A stretch of 64,000 nt of DNA from Arthrobacter horti (GCF_030731045.1 NZ_JAVALS010000002.1:310001-374000), one strand, 5' to 3'. Positions 16,160 to 26,160 are shown, numbered from the stretch's first letter. Made by a program: numbers and translations. Notes: a model not told the origin generated them from the sequence alone.

Positions 16160-17485
16160 ATGAGTCCCGACGCCCTGGCCGTCATGGTGGTCCAGGGCGC
16201 CGGTCTGCTGGTCATCGCGGCGGCCGCGGTGAAGTTCCTGTACATTCCGCTGGCCCTGATCTTCGAAGGCCGTTCCTGGCGCGTGGCGCGGCGCAACCGC
16301 AGGGCCGCTCGCCGGAACCACGGGGGCCGGAACTTCCATGCGGGCGGCACCGTGCGGCCCCGTCACCGGCCCGGCACGGGGCGCCCCCTGGTCTCGATCG
16401 TGGTGCCCGGCTACAACGAAGGTGTGGTCATCGAAGCGTGTGTGCGCTCCATCCTGGCCAGTGACTACCCACGTCTGGAGATCATCCTGGTGGATGACGG
16501 CTCCACCGATGACACCGCCGCGTTGATGGCGTCCCTGGCTGAGCACAACCGCCTGGTCACGTTCATCTCGAAGGAGAACGGCGGGAAGGGCTCTGCGCTC
16601 AACGCCGGAATCAAGGCCGCCAAGGGCAAGATCATGCTGTTCGTCGACGCCGACGGGCTGTTCGCGCCGGACACCGTGTCCTGGATGGTGGATGCCTTCG
16701 ACGATCCACAGGTCGGTGCCGTCTGCGGCGATGACCGTCCGGTCAACCTCAACCGCGTCCAGACCCGGATGCTCGCGGTGCTCAGCCACACGGGAACCGG
16801 TCTGGTGCGGCGCGCGCTGTCCCTGGTGCAGTGCCTGCCGATCGTGTCCGGGAACTCGGGAGCCTTCCGCTCGGACGTGGTCCGGAGTATCGGTGGCTTC
16901 CGGGAGGACACCATCGGGGAGGACCTCGAGCTCACCTGGCGCGTGCATCGCGCCGGCTATCAGGTGCGGTTCCAGCCGAAGGCGCTCGTGTACGCCGAGT
17001 CGCCTTCCACGCTGCGCGGACTGTGGAAGCAGCGCGTCCGCTGGTCCCGCGGTCTGCTGCAGACCGTCCGGATGCACGCCGGCATGTTCGGCTCGCTGTC
17101 CCACGGGCCCTTCGGCGTGTTCCTGATCTTCAATCTCTTCTCCATGGTGGTGGTCCCGGTCCTTCAGCTCGTGGTGCTGCTGGGGGTGGTCTACCTGGCC
17201 GCGCGTGGCTACACACTGGTGCCCGCTGACGCCATGGGGGTCATCGGCTGGGTGGGCCTCGGCTTCGCGGTCGTGGTGACCGTCTACGCGATCGCGCTCA
17301 ACGGTGCCTGGCGGGACCTGCGTCATCTGTGGACCGTGCCCCTGTGGCCCTTGTATTCGGTCATGATGGCCGCCGTCCTGGTGACGGCCGTGTTCAAGGA
17401 AGCCGTCCGTGCGCCGTCCAATTGGAACAAACTCCAGAGGACCGGAGTGGTCTCTGTCGATCTCGGAACAGGAGGCGGCGCATGA
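16160..17485 (+). CDS. Processive GT2 polysaccharide synthase, copy 1
   Basis: About 441 residues. One N-terminal membrane span, a GT-A catalytic domain with IVVPGYNEG, VDDGSTDDT, VDADG (metal-binding), GEDLELTW (base) and KQRVRWSRG (QxxRW), then three or four C-terminal spans. This order is that of processive beta-glycosyltransferases such as PgaC/IcaA, NodC and hyaluronan synthases, which polymerise and export the chain. Together with a PIG-L deacetylase a partly deacetylated amino-sugar polymer is plausible. Start ATG 16160, 34 bases after the deacetylase stop; an upstream in-frame start at 16115 would overlap that gene and lacks a ribosome site. Confidence 0.9.
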   Translation: MSPDALAVMVVQGAGLLVIAAAAVKFLYIPLALIFEGRSWRVARRNRRAARRNHGGRNFHAGGTVRPRHRPGTGRPLVSIVVPGYNEGVVIEACVRSILASDYPRLEIILVDDGSTDDTAALMASLAEHNRLVTFISKENGGKGSALNAGIKAAKGKIMLFVDADGLFAPDTVSWMVDAFDDPQVGAVCGDDRPVNLNRVQTRMLAVLSHTGTGLVRRALSLVQCLPIVSGNSGAFRSDVVRSIGGFREDTIGEDLELTWRVHRAGYQVRFQPKALVYAESPSTLRGLWKQRVRWSRGLLQTVRMHAGMFGSLSHGPFGVFLIFNLFSMVVVPVLQLVVLLGVVYLAARGYTLVPADAMGVIGWVGLGFAVVVTVYAIALNGAWRDLRHLWTVPLWPLYSVMMAAVLVTAVFKEAVRAPSNWNKLQRTGVVSVDLGTGGGA

Positions 17486-18786
17486 AGGCCCGCAGGTCGG
17501 ACAAGGGTCCCAGGGCGGAACCTGGCCGCCGGGGCTGGCTGCGGGGGCTCGTCACGCTCCTGGCGCTGGCGGTCCTGGGCGGCGGCACGTTCCTCTGGGG
17601 CGTGGCGAACGGCGCCGTCAACGGTCAGGCCCCCCGGACCGGCGCCACGACCCCGGAGGCCGTGGCGACCGCCACCAGCAAGCCTGCGCCCAAGGCCAAG
17701 CCCTACGTCCCGAAGAGCTGTGACGCGGGCGGCCGGAAGCCGCCCGTCGTGACGGTGTCGCAGCGTCCTGCGCTGCGGTCCGTCAACATCGGCTTCGAGG
17801 ACCTCACCAACACCCAGCCCGGCCACCTCCAGGCCCTTGCGAAGCACCTCGACGACGTCGACGCCAACGCGGTCCAGATCGCTGTGGGGCGCCTGGACTG
17901 GCTTTCCTTCATCTGGCCCGGACATGAGGAACTGTCGTCGATCGACGCCGTGGCGGTGGATGGCCGTGACCTGGTCCAGGAGGCGCTGGACGCGTTCGGC
18001 TGCGATGCCCATGGACAGCGCCGCCACGTGACCCTGAGCGTCGACGCCCTCCTGGGACGCCGCTTCACGCAGGATCCGCAGCTGGCCGGGCAGAGTGTGG
18101 ACGGCAAGCCGTCCACGCTGTTCGGCAGCGTCACGGCCTGGAGCAAGGGTCCGCTCGGCACCGAGATGGCCCAGTTGTCAGGCTTCCTGGCCGGCCGGTA
18201 TCACCCGGACGCCGTCAATGTGACGGAGTTGATGTTCTTTTCCGAGAGCTACGGCGCCGATGACAAGGCGGATTACCTGGCCGTGACGGGACGGAAGGAC
18301 TGGCCTCGGACGGGGGACGGCGCGATCGATGTGAATGATCCGTCCATCGGTGTGTGGCGGTCCGCCGCCGTGGAGCACGTGATGTCGCGGGTGGCCGTGG
18401 CCACCCGTCCGGTGGGCGTGCAGGCGACGATGGACATCAACTATCCGTTGACGGCCGGGGTGGCGGGCAGGCCCGATGCAGGCCAGGACGCGGTGGGGCT
18501 GCTCAAGGTCACGGACGGGCTGAACCTTTGGTACTACCCGGGGATGCTGGCGGGCAGTGTGCCGAGCATCGAGCAGGTGGACCGGGACTTGGTGGAGCAG
18601 TACCCGGGACGCGTCTCAGTGTCGCTGGGCCTGTGGTTCTCGGGGCATCCGGGGATCAGCCAGGAGCAGTTCGTGAGTGAGCTGGGCCGGGTGGACCGCC
18701 TGGTCCAGGGGTCGGTGTCGGTGACGCCGGCCAGCATGATGACCGATGCCGAGTGGAAGGCTCTCCGCACCGCCTGGGTCGGCTAG
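17482..18786 (+). CDS. Secreted/anchored protein of polysaccharide cassette, copy 1
   Basis: About 434 residues. N-terminal basic region and one membrane span (LVTLLALAVLGGGTFLWGV), a Thr/Pro/Ala linker, and a large outer domain starting with [19 protein letters not shown]. Alternating segments such as [55 protein letters not shown] and [14 protein letters not shown] look like a TIM-barrel glycoside-hydrolase-like fold. A role like the C-terminal domain of PgaB is a guess; no family name is certain. Its ATG overlaps the GT2 stop (ATGA), so production is coupled. A perfect terminator follows. Confidence 0.75.
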   Translation: MKARRSDKGPRAEPGRRGWLRGLVTLLALAVLGGGTFLWGVANGAVNGQAPRTGATTPEAVATATSKPAPKAKPYVPKSCDAGGRKPPVVTVSQRPALRSVNIGFEDLTNTQPGHLQALAKHLDDVDANAVQIAVGRLDWLSFIWPGHEELSSIDAVAVDGRDLVQEALDAFGCDAHGQRRHVTLSVDALLGRRFTQDPQLAGQSVDGKPSTLFGSVTAWSKGPLGTEMAQLSGFLAGRYHPDAVNVTELMFFSESYGADDKADYLAVTGRKDWPRTGDGAIDVNDPSIGVWRSAAVEHVMSRVAVATRPVGVQATMDINYPLTAGVAGRPDAGQDAVGLLKVTDGLNLWYYPGMLAGSVPSIEQVDRDLVEQYPGRVSVSLGLWFSGHPGISQEQFVSELGRVDRLVQGSVSVTPASMMTDAEWKALRTAWVG

Positions 18787-18803
18787 CGGGGCCTCATGCC
18801 CGG

Positions 18804-18846
18804 GGGACCTGCCCGGAGGGAAATTCCCTCCGGGCAGGTCCCTTTT
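18804..18846 (+). terminator. Rho-independent terminator of cassette copy 1
   Basis: A 19-base perfect stem (18804-18822 with 18824-18842) and one-base spacer, followed directly by TTTT. It ends the first cassette and lies 15 bases before the second leader's -10-like box, so each copy has its own transcription unit. Confidence 0.85.
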
Positions 18847-18860
18847 GTCGAATCGGTGCC

Positions 18861-19030
18861 TATCATTGAAGTAGTTGTATGTCGATTCCTCCAAATCATG
18901 GATGAATCGGTGGCGGTGCCATGAGCGCCGCGACCATCCGGCCTAGGAAACCGGATCTCTCGCCGTTCTCCTGCGAAGGAGACGGCTCTGGACCGTGAAT
19001 GCGGGCGCCTTGTGCGAGGGCGCCTGGTCC
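18861..19030 (+). promoter_or_regulatory. Structured leader RNA, copy 2
   Basis: Counterpart of the leader at 15021. It has the same TATCAT box and spacing (77 versus 75 bases) to a TCCGG-CCTAGGAAA-CCGGA hairpin (18937-18955) whose loop is identical and whose closing pair changed from C-G to T-A. The second hairpin (18962-18986) is GCCGT/ACGGC plus CTCCT/AGGAG on a GCGA tetraloop. The third is GGACC/GGTCC (18990-19030) enclosing GGCGCC/GGCGCC around TGTGCGAG. Helices are kept while their sequences differ, which is evidence for selection on structure. The 5' domain is less clearly conserved. Confidence 0.7.
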
Positions 19031-19047
19031 GAAAGGGGGGACGGAGC

Positions 19048-19962
19048 ATGTCCGTTGTGCTCCTGACTGCGGCGCTGATGTTCGGGGCCATCGCGGTGAC
19101 CGCCGCCCTGGTTCCCCGGAGCGCGCGATGGATCGTGCGGGAATACCGTCACGCCGCCGTGCTCCGGCTCGCGCTCATCGCTTGTGCGGGGTGCCTGATC
19201 ACCCTCTCCGTCGCGGCGCTCGTGATGCCGCCGCCCTCCGAGGCCCTGGACGGCGGGGTGCTTCTCAGCGGGGCCGGGATCGCGGGTCTCAGCATGGTGG
19301 CCCCGGTCTTCCAGCGGTCCCGCCGGACCGTGACCGCACCCCGCAGAATCCTGGCGATCGGTGCTCATCCGGATGACCTGGAACTGGCCTGCGGGGCCAC
19401 CCTGGCCAAGCTCGTCGACGAAGGGCACGAGGTCCGGACGCTCGTCATGAGCAGGGGCGCCGTAGGGGGTCACGCGGACCTCCGGGCCGGCGAGGCGATG
19501 CTCGGCTCGGCGTTCCTGGGCAGCCGTGAGGTGTGTGTCCAGGACTTCGCCGACACCCGGCTCTCCAGCTTCGAATGCGAGATGGTGGCCCTGATCGAAC
19601 GGCACATCGCCGAGTTCCAGCCGGACCTGGTGCTGACCCATTCCGAGCACGACTACCACCAGGACCATCTGGCCGTGCACCTGGCCACCATGCGGGCCGC
19701 CCGGCAGCACTCCTCGATCCTGTGCTTCGAGAGCCCCTCGGCCACGCAGGGTTTCTGCCCCACCGTGTACGTCGACGTCGCCGGCTACGTGGACGTCAAG
19801 GTCAAGGCCGTCTCCCTCCACAAGGACCAGGGCGCCAAGGCGTACATGACGGCCGAGCGGGTGAGGGGACAGCTGAGCTTCCGCGGTTCCCAGGCCAAAC
19901 GTGAATTCGCCGAAGGCTTCGAAGCCGTCCGGCTCCTGACTTCCACGCTCGGGGACCTCTAG
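19048..19962 (+). CDS. Membrane-anchored PIG-L family deacetylase, copy 2
   Basis: Paralogue of the gene at 15211, also 304 residues with two N-terminal spans. The zinc motif AIGAHPDDLELACGATLAKL and YHQDHLAVHLATMRAARQHS are retained, so it should be active. Differences concentrate in the membrane part and the region after the first motif. ATG 19048 is preceded by AAGGGGGGA; a longer frame from 19012 lies inside the leader helix and is unlikely. First gene of the second cassette. Confidence 0.9.
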   Translation: MSVVLLTAALMFGAIAVTAALVPRSARWIVREYRHAAVLRLALIACAGCLITLSVAALVMPPPSEALDGGVLLSGAGIAGLSMVAPVFQRSRRTVTAPRRILAIGAHPDDLELACGATLAKLVDEGHEVRTLVMSRGAVGGHADLRAGEAMLGSAFLGSREVCVQDFADTRLSSFECEMVALIERHIAEFQPDLVLTHSEHDYHQDHLAVHLATMRAARQHSSILCFESPSATQGFCPTVYVDVAGYVDVKVKAVSLHKDQGAKAYMTAERVRGQLSFRGSQAKREFAEGFEAVRLLTSTLGDL

Positions 19963-19982
19963 AGCGGCCACGCGAGGGCGGC

Positions 19983-21230
19983 ATGATGCGAGGCCTGGAC
20001 GTGTCCCTGGTGCTGATGGTGCAGTGGAGCGGACTGCTGATCCTCGCCGCCGGCGCGGTCAAGCTCGCCTACCTGCCGCTGGCCGCCGCCTTCGAATGGC
20101 GGGCCTCCGGCCGCGTCCAGGCCGGACTGTACGACGGCGCGCTGGTGTCCGTCGTCGTGCCCGGCTACAACGAGGAGGTGGTTCTGGAGGCCTGCGTGCT
20201 CTCCATTTTGCGCAGCACCCACCGCCGCCTGGAGGTGATCCTGGTGGACGACGGCTCCTCGGACGGCACTCTGGCGCTCATGGGGGCGCTCGCGGCCCGT
20301 GACGAGCGGATCACCGTCCTCACCCAAGCCAACGCCGGCAAGGGCGCCGCGCTGAACGCGGGAATCCGGGCCGCGCACGGGGAGTTCTTCCTGTTCGTCG
20401 ACGCGGACGGGCTGTTCGCGCCGGACACGGTCGCGTGGATGCTGGCCGGTTTCGGGTCCCCGGAGGTGGGGGCCGTCTGCGGGGATGACCGGCCCGTGAA
20501 CCTGGACCGGGTCCAGACCAGGATGCTCGCCGTGCTCAGCCATACCGGGACCGGGATGGTGCGCCGGGCGCTCTCGCTGGTCCGCTGCCTGCCGATCGTC
20601 TCCGGCAATGTGGGCGCGTACCGGGCCGGCCTGGTCCGGCGGCTCGGTGGTTTCCGCGAGGACACGGTGGGGGAGGATCTGGAGCTGACCTGGCGCGTGT
20701 ACGAGGCCGGGTACCGTGTGCGTTTCCAGCCGAGGGCCCTGGTCTACGCGGAGTCGCCCTCCACCCTGGCCGGGCTCTGGAAGCAGCGGGTCCGCTGGTC
20801 GCGAGGGCTGCTGCAGACGGTGCGCCGCCACCCGGGGATGCTCGGCTCCCTGCGGTACGGACCCATCGGGGTGTTCCTGCTCTTCAACCTCTTCGCCATG
20901 GTGGTGGTGCCGCTGCTGCAATTGGCGGTGATCATCCTGCTGGGGCTTCTGGCGTCCGGTGGGATCGTGCTCCTGCCCACCGGGATCCTGGGGTTCCTGG
21001 GGTGGGCGGGCCTGCTGTTCTCCGTGGCCGTCACCGTCTACTCGATCGGGCTGAACAGGGCGTGGCGGGATCTGCGTCATCTCTGGACGGCGCCCCTGTG
21101 GCCCCTGTATTCGCTCTTCATGGCGCTGGTGATGGTCACCGCGGTGGTGAAGGAGCTCTCCGGAGCTCCGGCACGTTGGAACAAGCTGCAGCGCACCGGG
21201 GTGCGTTCGGTGGGGGAGGCGGGGACGTGA
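19983..21230 (+). CDS. Processive GT2 polysaccharide synthase, copy 2
   Basis: About 415 residues and a paralogue of the synthase at 16160, lacking its Arg-rich insertion after the first span. All catalytic motifs are kept: VVVPGYNEE, VDDGSSDGT, VDADG, GEDLELTW and KQRVRWSRG. Four C-terminal membrane spans follow. The intact active site argues that the two cassettes make the same or related polymers under different control, or supply subunits in higher amount. Start ATG 19983, 20 bases after the deacetylase stop. Confidence 0.9.
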   Translation: MMRGLDVSLVLMVQWSGLLILAAGAVKLAYLPLAAAFEWRASGRVQAGLYDGALVSVVVPGYNEEVVLEACVLSILRSTHRRLEVILVDDGSSDGTLALMGALAARDERITVLTQANAGKGAALNAGIRAAHGEFFLFVDADGLFAPDTVAWMLAGFGSPEVGAVCGDDRPVNLDRVQTRMLAVLSHTGTGMVRRALSLVRCLPIVSGNVGAYRAGLVRRLGGFREDTVGEDLELTWRVYEAGYRVRFQPRALVYAESPSTLAGLWKQRVRWSRGLLQTVRRHPGMLGSLRYGPIGVFLLFNLFAMVVVPLLQLAVIILLGLLASGGIVLLPTGILGFLGWAGLLFSVAVTVYSIGLNRAWRDLRHLWTAPLWPLYSLFMALVMVTAVVKELSGAPARWNKLQRTGVRSVGEAGT

Positions 21231-22489
21231 GCCGCCGGGCGACGCGCCGCCACTGGCCGGCCGGGCTCGCCGCGCTGGGAGTGCTGGCGCTGCTGCTCGG
21301 CGGGACGATGGTGTGGGGGATCGGCAACGGCGACGTCGACGGCCTGGGTCCCAGCGCGCCGTCGAGCACTCCGCCCACTCCGAAGTCCTCCGCGGCCTCC
21401 GCCGCCTACACGCCGGTCGCTTGCGTCCCGTCGCAGGCGACCGCGACGCCGGCGGCGGTCCCGGCCGTGCGACCGGCGACCCGCGCCGTGAACATCGGCT
21501 TCGAGGACCTGGTCAGCACCCAGCCGGGCCACCTCCAGGCGCTCGAACAGCACCTGAACGCCGTGGATGCGAACGCTGTTCAGATCGCCATCGGACGGCT
21601 CGACTGGCTCGCGTTCAGCTGGCCGGGCCACCCGGACCGCTCCGTGGATCAGGTGTTCGTGGACGGACGGGACCTGGTGCAGGAGGCGCTCGACGCCCTC
21701 TCCTGTGATGCTCAGGGCCACCGCCGGCAGGTCACCCTGAGCATCGACGCACTCATCGGGCGGCTGTTCACGCAGAACCCGCAGCTGGCCGGGCGGAACG
21801 TGGACGGCAAAGCCTCCACACTGTTCGGCAGCGTGACCGCTTGGAGCCATGGGGAGCTGGGCGACGAACTGGTGGACCTCGCCGGCGCGGTGGCCCGCCG
21901 CTTTCACCCCGACTTTGTGAACATCACGGAGCTGATGTTCTTCACGGAGACGTATGGCGCGGACGACAAGGCCGACTACCTGGCCGTGACCGGGCGGAGC
22001 GACTGGCCGAGGACGGCGGACGGCACGATCGATGTGAATGACCCGTCGATCGGTGCGTGGCGTTCCGCCGCGGTGGAGCAGGTGATGGCGAGGGTGTCTG
22101 CGGCGACGCGTGCGGCGGGTGTGCCGGCGTCAATGGATGTGAACTATCCGTTGACGGCCGGGGTGGCGGGCCGGCCCGATGCCGGTCAGGACGCGGTGGC
22201 CCTGTTGCGGGTGACCGACGGGCTGAACCTCTGGTACTACCCGGGGATGCTGGCGGGCAGTGTGCCGGGCATCGAGCAGGTGGACCGGGACTTCGTGGAG
22301 CGGTACCCGGGCCGGGTCTCGGTGTCGCTGGGTCTGTGGTTCTCGGGTCATCCGGGGATCGGTCTGGAGGAGTTCCGGCACGAGCTGGGCCGGGTGGACG
22401 CGCTGGGCGTGAAATCGGTGTCGGTGACCCCGGCGAGCATGATGACGGACGCCCGGTGGGCCGTGCTCCAGCAGGCCTGGGCGGGCTGA
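21227..22489 (+). CDS. Secreted/anchored protein of polysaccharide cassette, copy 2
   Basis: About 420 residues and a paralogue of the protein at 17482. N-terminal anchor [20 protein letters not shown], a Ser/Pro/Thr linker, then [21 protein letters not shown] and the same run of barrel-like strands ([47 protein letters not shown]). Conserved Asp, Glu and Tyr residues in these strand ends could form an active site. Starts at a GTG that overlaps the synthase stop (GTGA). I see no clear hairpin terminator between its end and the PEP carboxylase start. Confidence 0.75.
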   Translation: MSRRATRRHWPAGLAALGVLALLLGGTMVWGIGNGDVDGLGPSAPSSTPPTPKSSAASAAYTPVACVPSQATATPAAVPAVRPATRAVNIGFEDLVSTQPGHLQALEQHLNAVDANAVQIAIGRLDWLAFSWPGHPDRSVDQVFVDGRDLVQEALDALSCDAQGHRRQVTLSIDALIGRLFTQNPQLAGRNVDGKASTLFGSVTAWSHGELGDELVDLAGAVARRFHPDFVNITELMFFTETYGADDKADYLAVTGRSDWPRTADGTIDVNDPSIGAWRSAAVEQVMARVSAATRAAGVPASMDVNYPLTAGVAGRPDAGQDAVALLRVTDGLNLWYYPGMLAGSVPGIEQVDRDFVERYPGRVSVSLGLWFSGHPGIGLEEFRHELGRVDALGVKSVSVTPASMMTDARWAVLQQAWAG

Positions 22490-22643
22490 ATGCGGATGTC
22501 TTCACGGTATTCACCTGGCGGAACATTGTTCCCTCGCCCTGCCGGTTCCGGATAAGATCCCATGCACAGCAGCCGGCTCCGTCCGGCTCACAGTATCCAG
22601 CGACGTGTACTGGCCGTCACCTCCCTTCCGAAGGAACCGCCCC

Positions 22644-25469
22644 ATGCCGTTGAACCATCCCGACACCGATCCCGGCGAGGACATCGCCCCGGAACTGCGG
22701 GCCGATGTCCGCCGCGTCTCCACCCTCCTGGGCCAGTCCCTGGTCCGCCAGCACGGTCCCGGCCTCCTCAAACTCGTGGAGCAGGTGCGCCTGCTGACCA
22801 AGGAGTCCAAGGAGGCCGCCCGCGGCGTCGGCGAGGCCACCGGGCCCTGGGCCGCGCACGACGTCGCGCAGCAGGTCCGCGAGCTGCTCGCCTCCCTGCC
22901 GCTCGAGGAGGCCACGCGCCTGGTGCGCGCCTTCGCGTTCTACTTCCACCTGGTCAACGCCGCGGAGCAGGTGCACCGCGTGCGCGGGCTGCGCTCGCGG
23001 GCGGAGAAGGACGGCTGGCTGGCGCAGGCCGTCGCCGAGATCGCCGAGCACGCCGGGACCGAGGCCCTTCAGGGGCTGGTGAACGAGCTGGACGTCCGAC
23101 CCGTCTTCACCGCGCACCCCACGGAGGCGAGCCGCCGCTCCGTGCTGGACAAGCTGCGGGCCATCTCCGACGTCCTGGCCGAGTCGACGCAGGACGGCAC
23201 GGCGGCGCGCAGCCGTCAGGACCGCCGCCTGGCCGAGATCATCGACCAGATGTGGCAGACCGACGAGCTCCGCCAGGTCCGCCCGACCCCCATCGATGAG
23301 GCCCGCAACGCCATCTACTACCTGGGCGACATCCTCACCGGCGCCATGCCGGAGGTCATGTCCGAGCTCGGTGAGCTGCTGGCCGAGCACGGCGTGTCCC
23401 TGCCCCAGGAGAAGGCACCCATCCGCTTCGGCTCCTGGATCGGCGGCGACCGGGACGGCAACCCGAACGTCACGGCGGATGTCACGCGGGAGATCCTGCA
23501 GATCCAGAACCAGCACGCCATCCGGATCGTGATCTCCCTCCTGGATGAGCTGATCTCCGTGCTGTCCAACTCCACGGCCCTGGCCGGCGCCAGCCCGGAG
23601 CTGCGCGCCTCCCTGGAAGAGGACCTCCGCCGCCTGCCGGGCCTGGACAAGCGCGTCCTGGAGCTGAACGCCCAGGAGCCCTACCGCCTGAAGCTGACCT
23701 GCATCAAGGCCCGGCTGCTGAACACGGGCCGCCGCATCGCGGCGGGCAGCCCGCACGAGCCCGGCCGCGACTACGTCGGCACCGAGGCCGTCCTGGCCGA
23801 CCTGCGATTGGTGGAGGACTCCCTGCGCGCCCACTCGGCGTCGTTGGCGGCCGACGGCGCCCTGGCCCGCGTGCAGCGCGCCGTCGCCTCGATCGGGCTG
23901 CAGATGGCCACGCTGGACATCCGCGAGCACGCGGATCACCACCACGACGCCGTCGGGCAGCTGTTCGACCGCATCGGCGAGGTGGGGCGCCCGTACGCGG
24001 AGCTGTCCCGCGCCGAGCGCTGGGAGCTGCTGTCGGCCGAGCTGGCTTCGCGGCGGCCGCTCTCGGGCCACCCGATCGTGCTGGACGGCTTCTCCGACAG
24101 CATCTACAACGTCTTCCGGGTGATCCGTCAGGCGCTCAAGAGCTACGGCCCGGACGTCATCGAGACCTATATCGTGTCCATGACCCGCGGTGCGGACGAC
24201 GTCCTGGCCCCGGCCGTGCTGGCCCGCGAGGCCGGGCTGGTGAAGCTCCACGGGGACGTCCGCTACGCCAAGATCGGCTTCGCACCGCTCCTGGAGACCG
24301 TGGACGAACTGCGCGCCTCCGCCGAGATCGTGGACCAGCTGCTGTCCGAGCCGTCCTACCGGGAACTGGTCCGGCTGCGCGGGGACGTGCAGGAGATCAT
24401 GCTGGGCTACTCGGACTCCAACAAGGAATCCGGCGTCATGACCAGCCAGTGGGAGATCCACAAGACCCAGCGCAAACTGCGCGATGTGGCGCTCAAGCAC
24501 GGCGTCCGGCTGCGGCTCTTCCACGGCCGAGGAGGTTCCGTGGGCCGCGGCGGCGGACCTACCTACGACGCCATCCTGGCCCAGCCCAACGGTGTCCTGG
24601 AGGGCGAGATCAAGTTCACCGAGCAGGGTGAGGTGATCAGCGACAAGTACTCGCTGCCGGAGCTGGCACGCGAGAACCTGGAGCTCTCCCTGGCCGCCGT
24701 GATGCAGGGGTCAGCCCTGCACCGTGCCCCGCGCACCACCCAGGAGGAACGGGACCGCTACAGCACGGTCATGGAGGTCATCTCCGACGCCGCGTTCGCC
24801 CGGTACCGTTCGCTGATCGATGACCCGGACCTGCCCGCGTACTTCCTGGCGTCCACTCCGGTGGAGCAGCTGGGCCAGCTGAACATCGGTTCCCGTCCGT
24901 CCAAGCGCCCGGACTCCGGGGCCGGGCTGGGCGGCCTGCGCGCCATCCCGTGGGTGTTCGGCTGGACGCAGTCCCGGCAGATCGTGCCCGGCTGGTTCGG
25001 CGTGGGCTCCGGCCTGAAGGCCGCCCGGGAGGCAGGCCTGACGGCCGAACTGCAGGAGATGGCCTCGCAGTGGAACTTCTTCGAGTCGGTGCTGTCCAAT
25101 GTGGAGATGACCCTGGCCAAGACGGATATGGAGATCGCAGGCCACTACGTGAACACCTTGGTGCCGCGGGAGCTCCACCACCTTTTCGAGGCAATCCGGG
25201 CGGAGCACGCCCTCACGGTCCGTGAGGTGGAACGGCTGACGGGGGAGAGCGAGCTCCTGGACGCCCAGCCCACCTTGCAGCGTTCACTGCGTGTGAGGGA
25301 CCAGTACCTGGACCCCATCAGCTATCTGCAGGTGGAGCTGCTGCGCCGTGTCCGTGAGGAGGCGAAGGTGCAGGCCGGAGCCGGGGAATCCGAGATCGCG
25401 GAGACCCTGCAGCGCGCCATGCTCATCACCATCAACGGTGTGGCCGCCGGTCTGCGGAACACCGGCTGA
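22644..25469 (+). CDS. ppc: Phosphoenolpyruvate carboxylase
   Basis: About 941 residues, normal for bacterial PEPC, which carboxylates PEP to oxaloacetate to refill the TCA cycle. Signature segments in order: [18 protein letters not shown] with the catalytic His, [41 protein letters not shown] with the second catalytic His region, and [13 protein letters not shown]. The C-terminus ends GLRNTG, the conserved tail that reaches the active site. ATG 22644 follows AAGGAACCG. It stands as a single gene, with convergent dedA-type gene downstream. Confidence 0.97.
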   Translation: MPLNHPDTDPGEDIAPELRADVRRVSTLLGQSLVRQHGPGLLKLVEQVRLLTKESKEAARGVGEATGPWAAHDVAQQVRELLASLPLEEATRLVRAFAFYFHLVNAAEQVHRVRGLRSRAEKDGWLAQAVAEIAEHAGTEALQGLVNELDVRPVFTAHPTEASRRSVLDKLRAISDVLAESTQDGTAARSRQDRRLAEIIDQMWQTDELRQVRPTPIDEARNAIYYLGDILTGAMPEVMSELGELLAEHGVSLPQEKAPIRFGSWIGGDRDGNPNVTADVTREILQIQNQHAIRIVISLLDELISVLSNSTALAGASPELRASLEEDLRRLPGLDKRVLELNAQEPYRLKLTCIKARLLNTGRRIAAGSPHEPGRDYVGTEAVLADLRLVEDSLRAHSASLAADGALARVQRAVASIGLQMATLDIREHADHHHDAVGQLFDRIGEVGRPYAELSRAERWELLSAELASRRPLSGHPIVLDGFSDSIYNVFRVIRQALKSYGPDVIETYIVSMTRGADDVLAPAVLAREAGLVKLHGDVRYAKIGFAPLLETVDELRASAEIVDQLLSEPSYRELVRLRGDVQEIMLGYSDSNKESGVMTSQWEIHKTQRKLRDVALKHGVRLRLFHGRGGSVGRGGGPTYDAILAQPNGVLEGEIKFTEQGEVISDKYSLPELARENLELSLAAVMQGSALHRAPRTTQEERDRYSTVMEVISDAAFARYRSLIDDPDLPAYFLASTPVEQLGQLNIGSRPSKRPDSGAGLGGLRAIPWVFGWTQSRQIVPGWFGVGSGLKAAREAGLTAELQEMASQWNFFESVLSNVEMTLAKTDMEIAGHYVNTLVPRELHHLFEAIRAEHALTVREVERLTGESELLDAQPTLQRSLRVRDQYLDPISYLQVELLRRVREEAKVQAGAGESEIAETLQRAMLITINGVAAGLRNTG

Positions 25470-25489
25470 GCCGTGCCCGGCCAGTGGGC

Positions 25490-26080
25490 TCACGGGGAGC
25501 GGCGACGGCGCCGCGTCACGATCAGGCCGAGGACGGTTCCCACCAGCAGGCCGGCTGCCAGGCCCAGGAGGGAACTGACCCAGAACGGCAGATGGGTGGT
25601 CTGACCGGTCACGTAGCCGAGGCCCACCATCCAGGACGCCCAGAGGAGGCTGCCCGCGGCGGAGCAGGCCGCGAAGCTGCGGGTGCTGATCTCCGCGATG
25701 CCGGAGCCTGCGGTCAGCGCCAGGCGGCCGCCCGGCAGGAACCTCAGCCCGATGATGGCGCCGTACGTGGGGGTGCGGCCGGCCCGTTCCAGGGCCCGGT
25801 GGATCCCGGCGTGGAGGCGGGCCGTGAAGCGCCAGCGGTCCATGAGGTGCGCCAGACGCCGTTTGAACAGCAGGAAGACGGCCATGTCGCCCAGGAAGGA
25901 GCCGAGGGCGGCCAGGCCGAGTGCCAGCGGAAGGGACGCGTGCCCCTCCGCGGCCAGGGAGCCGGAGGTCACCACCAGCATCTCGGACGGCGTGGGCGGG
26001 AACACGGTGTCCGCCATGACCAGGGGCACGATCCACCAGTAGAGCGCCGTGCTCCACGTGGTGAGATCGCCGAAGTCCAT
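25490..26080 (-). CDS. DedA/SNARE-associated membrane protein
   Basis: About 196 residues with four or five hydrophobic spans. The DedA pattern is present: FPPTPSEMLVVTSGSLAAEG, a glycine-rich LAALGSFLGDMAVFLL and the basic motif YGAIIGLRFLPGGRLALTAGSG. DedA proteins are thought to act in lipid-carrier recycling and membrane potential homeostasis. No Shine-Dalgarno site precedes either the ATG (26080) or an upstream GTG (26098); a TACCGT box six bases before the ATG suggests leaderless translation. Confidence 0.85.
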   Translation of the reverse strand: MDFGDLTTWSTALYWWIVPLVMADTVFPPTPSEMLVVTSGSLAAEGHASLPLALGLAALGSFLGDMAVFLLFKRRLAHLMDRWRFTARLHAGIHRALERAGRTPTYGAIIGLRFLPGGRLALTAGSGIAEISTRSFAACSAAGSLLWASWMVGLGYVTGQTTHLPFWVSSLLGLAAGLLVGTVLGLIVTRRRRRSP

Positions 26081-26114
26081 GGGAAAACGGTACGGCACGG
26101 GGTGGGAAAGCGAG

Positions 26115-26141
26115 AGGGCCCGGGACGAAGCCCCGGGCCCT
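26115..26141 (-). terminator. Terminator of carbamate kinase gene
   Basis: Ten-base arms AGGGCCCGGG (26115-26124) and CCCGGGCCCT (26132-26141) with a short loop, starting 19 bases past the arcC stop. GC-rich, without a T-run. Confidence 0.65.
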
Positions 26142-26160
26142 GCTGCTGACGGAAGAAGGA

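Larger units (their letters stand above)
15021..22489 (+). repeat. Tandem duplication of leader plus three-gene cassette
   Basis: Two consecutive copies, 15021-18786 and 18861-22489, each contain leader RNA, PIG-L deacetylase, GT2 synthase and secreted protein in the same order with the same overlaps. Equivalent starts are about 3.75-3.84 kb apart. Proteins are clearly similar along their length but not identical, and the leaders have diverged with helix-preserving changes, so the duplication is old and both copies look maintained. Confidence 0.9.

Noticed and set aside
22617-24524. 635-codon minus-strand ORF
   Set aside because: Antisense shadow of PEP carboxylase, caused by GC-rich codon use.
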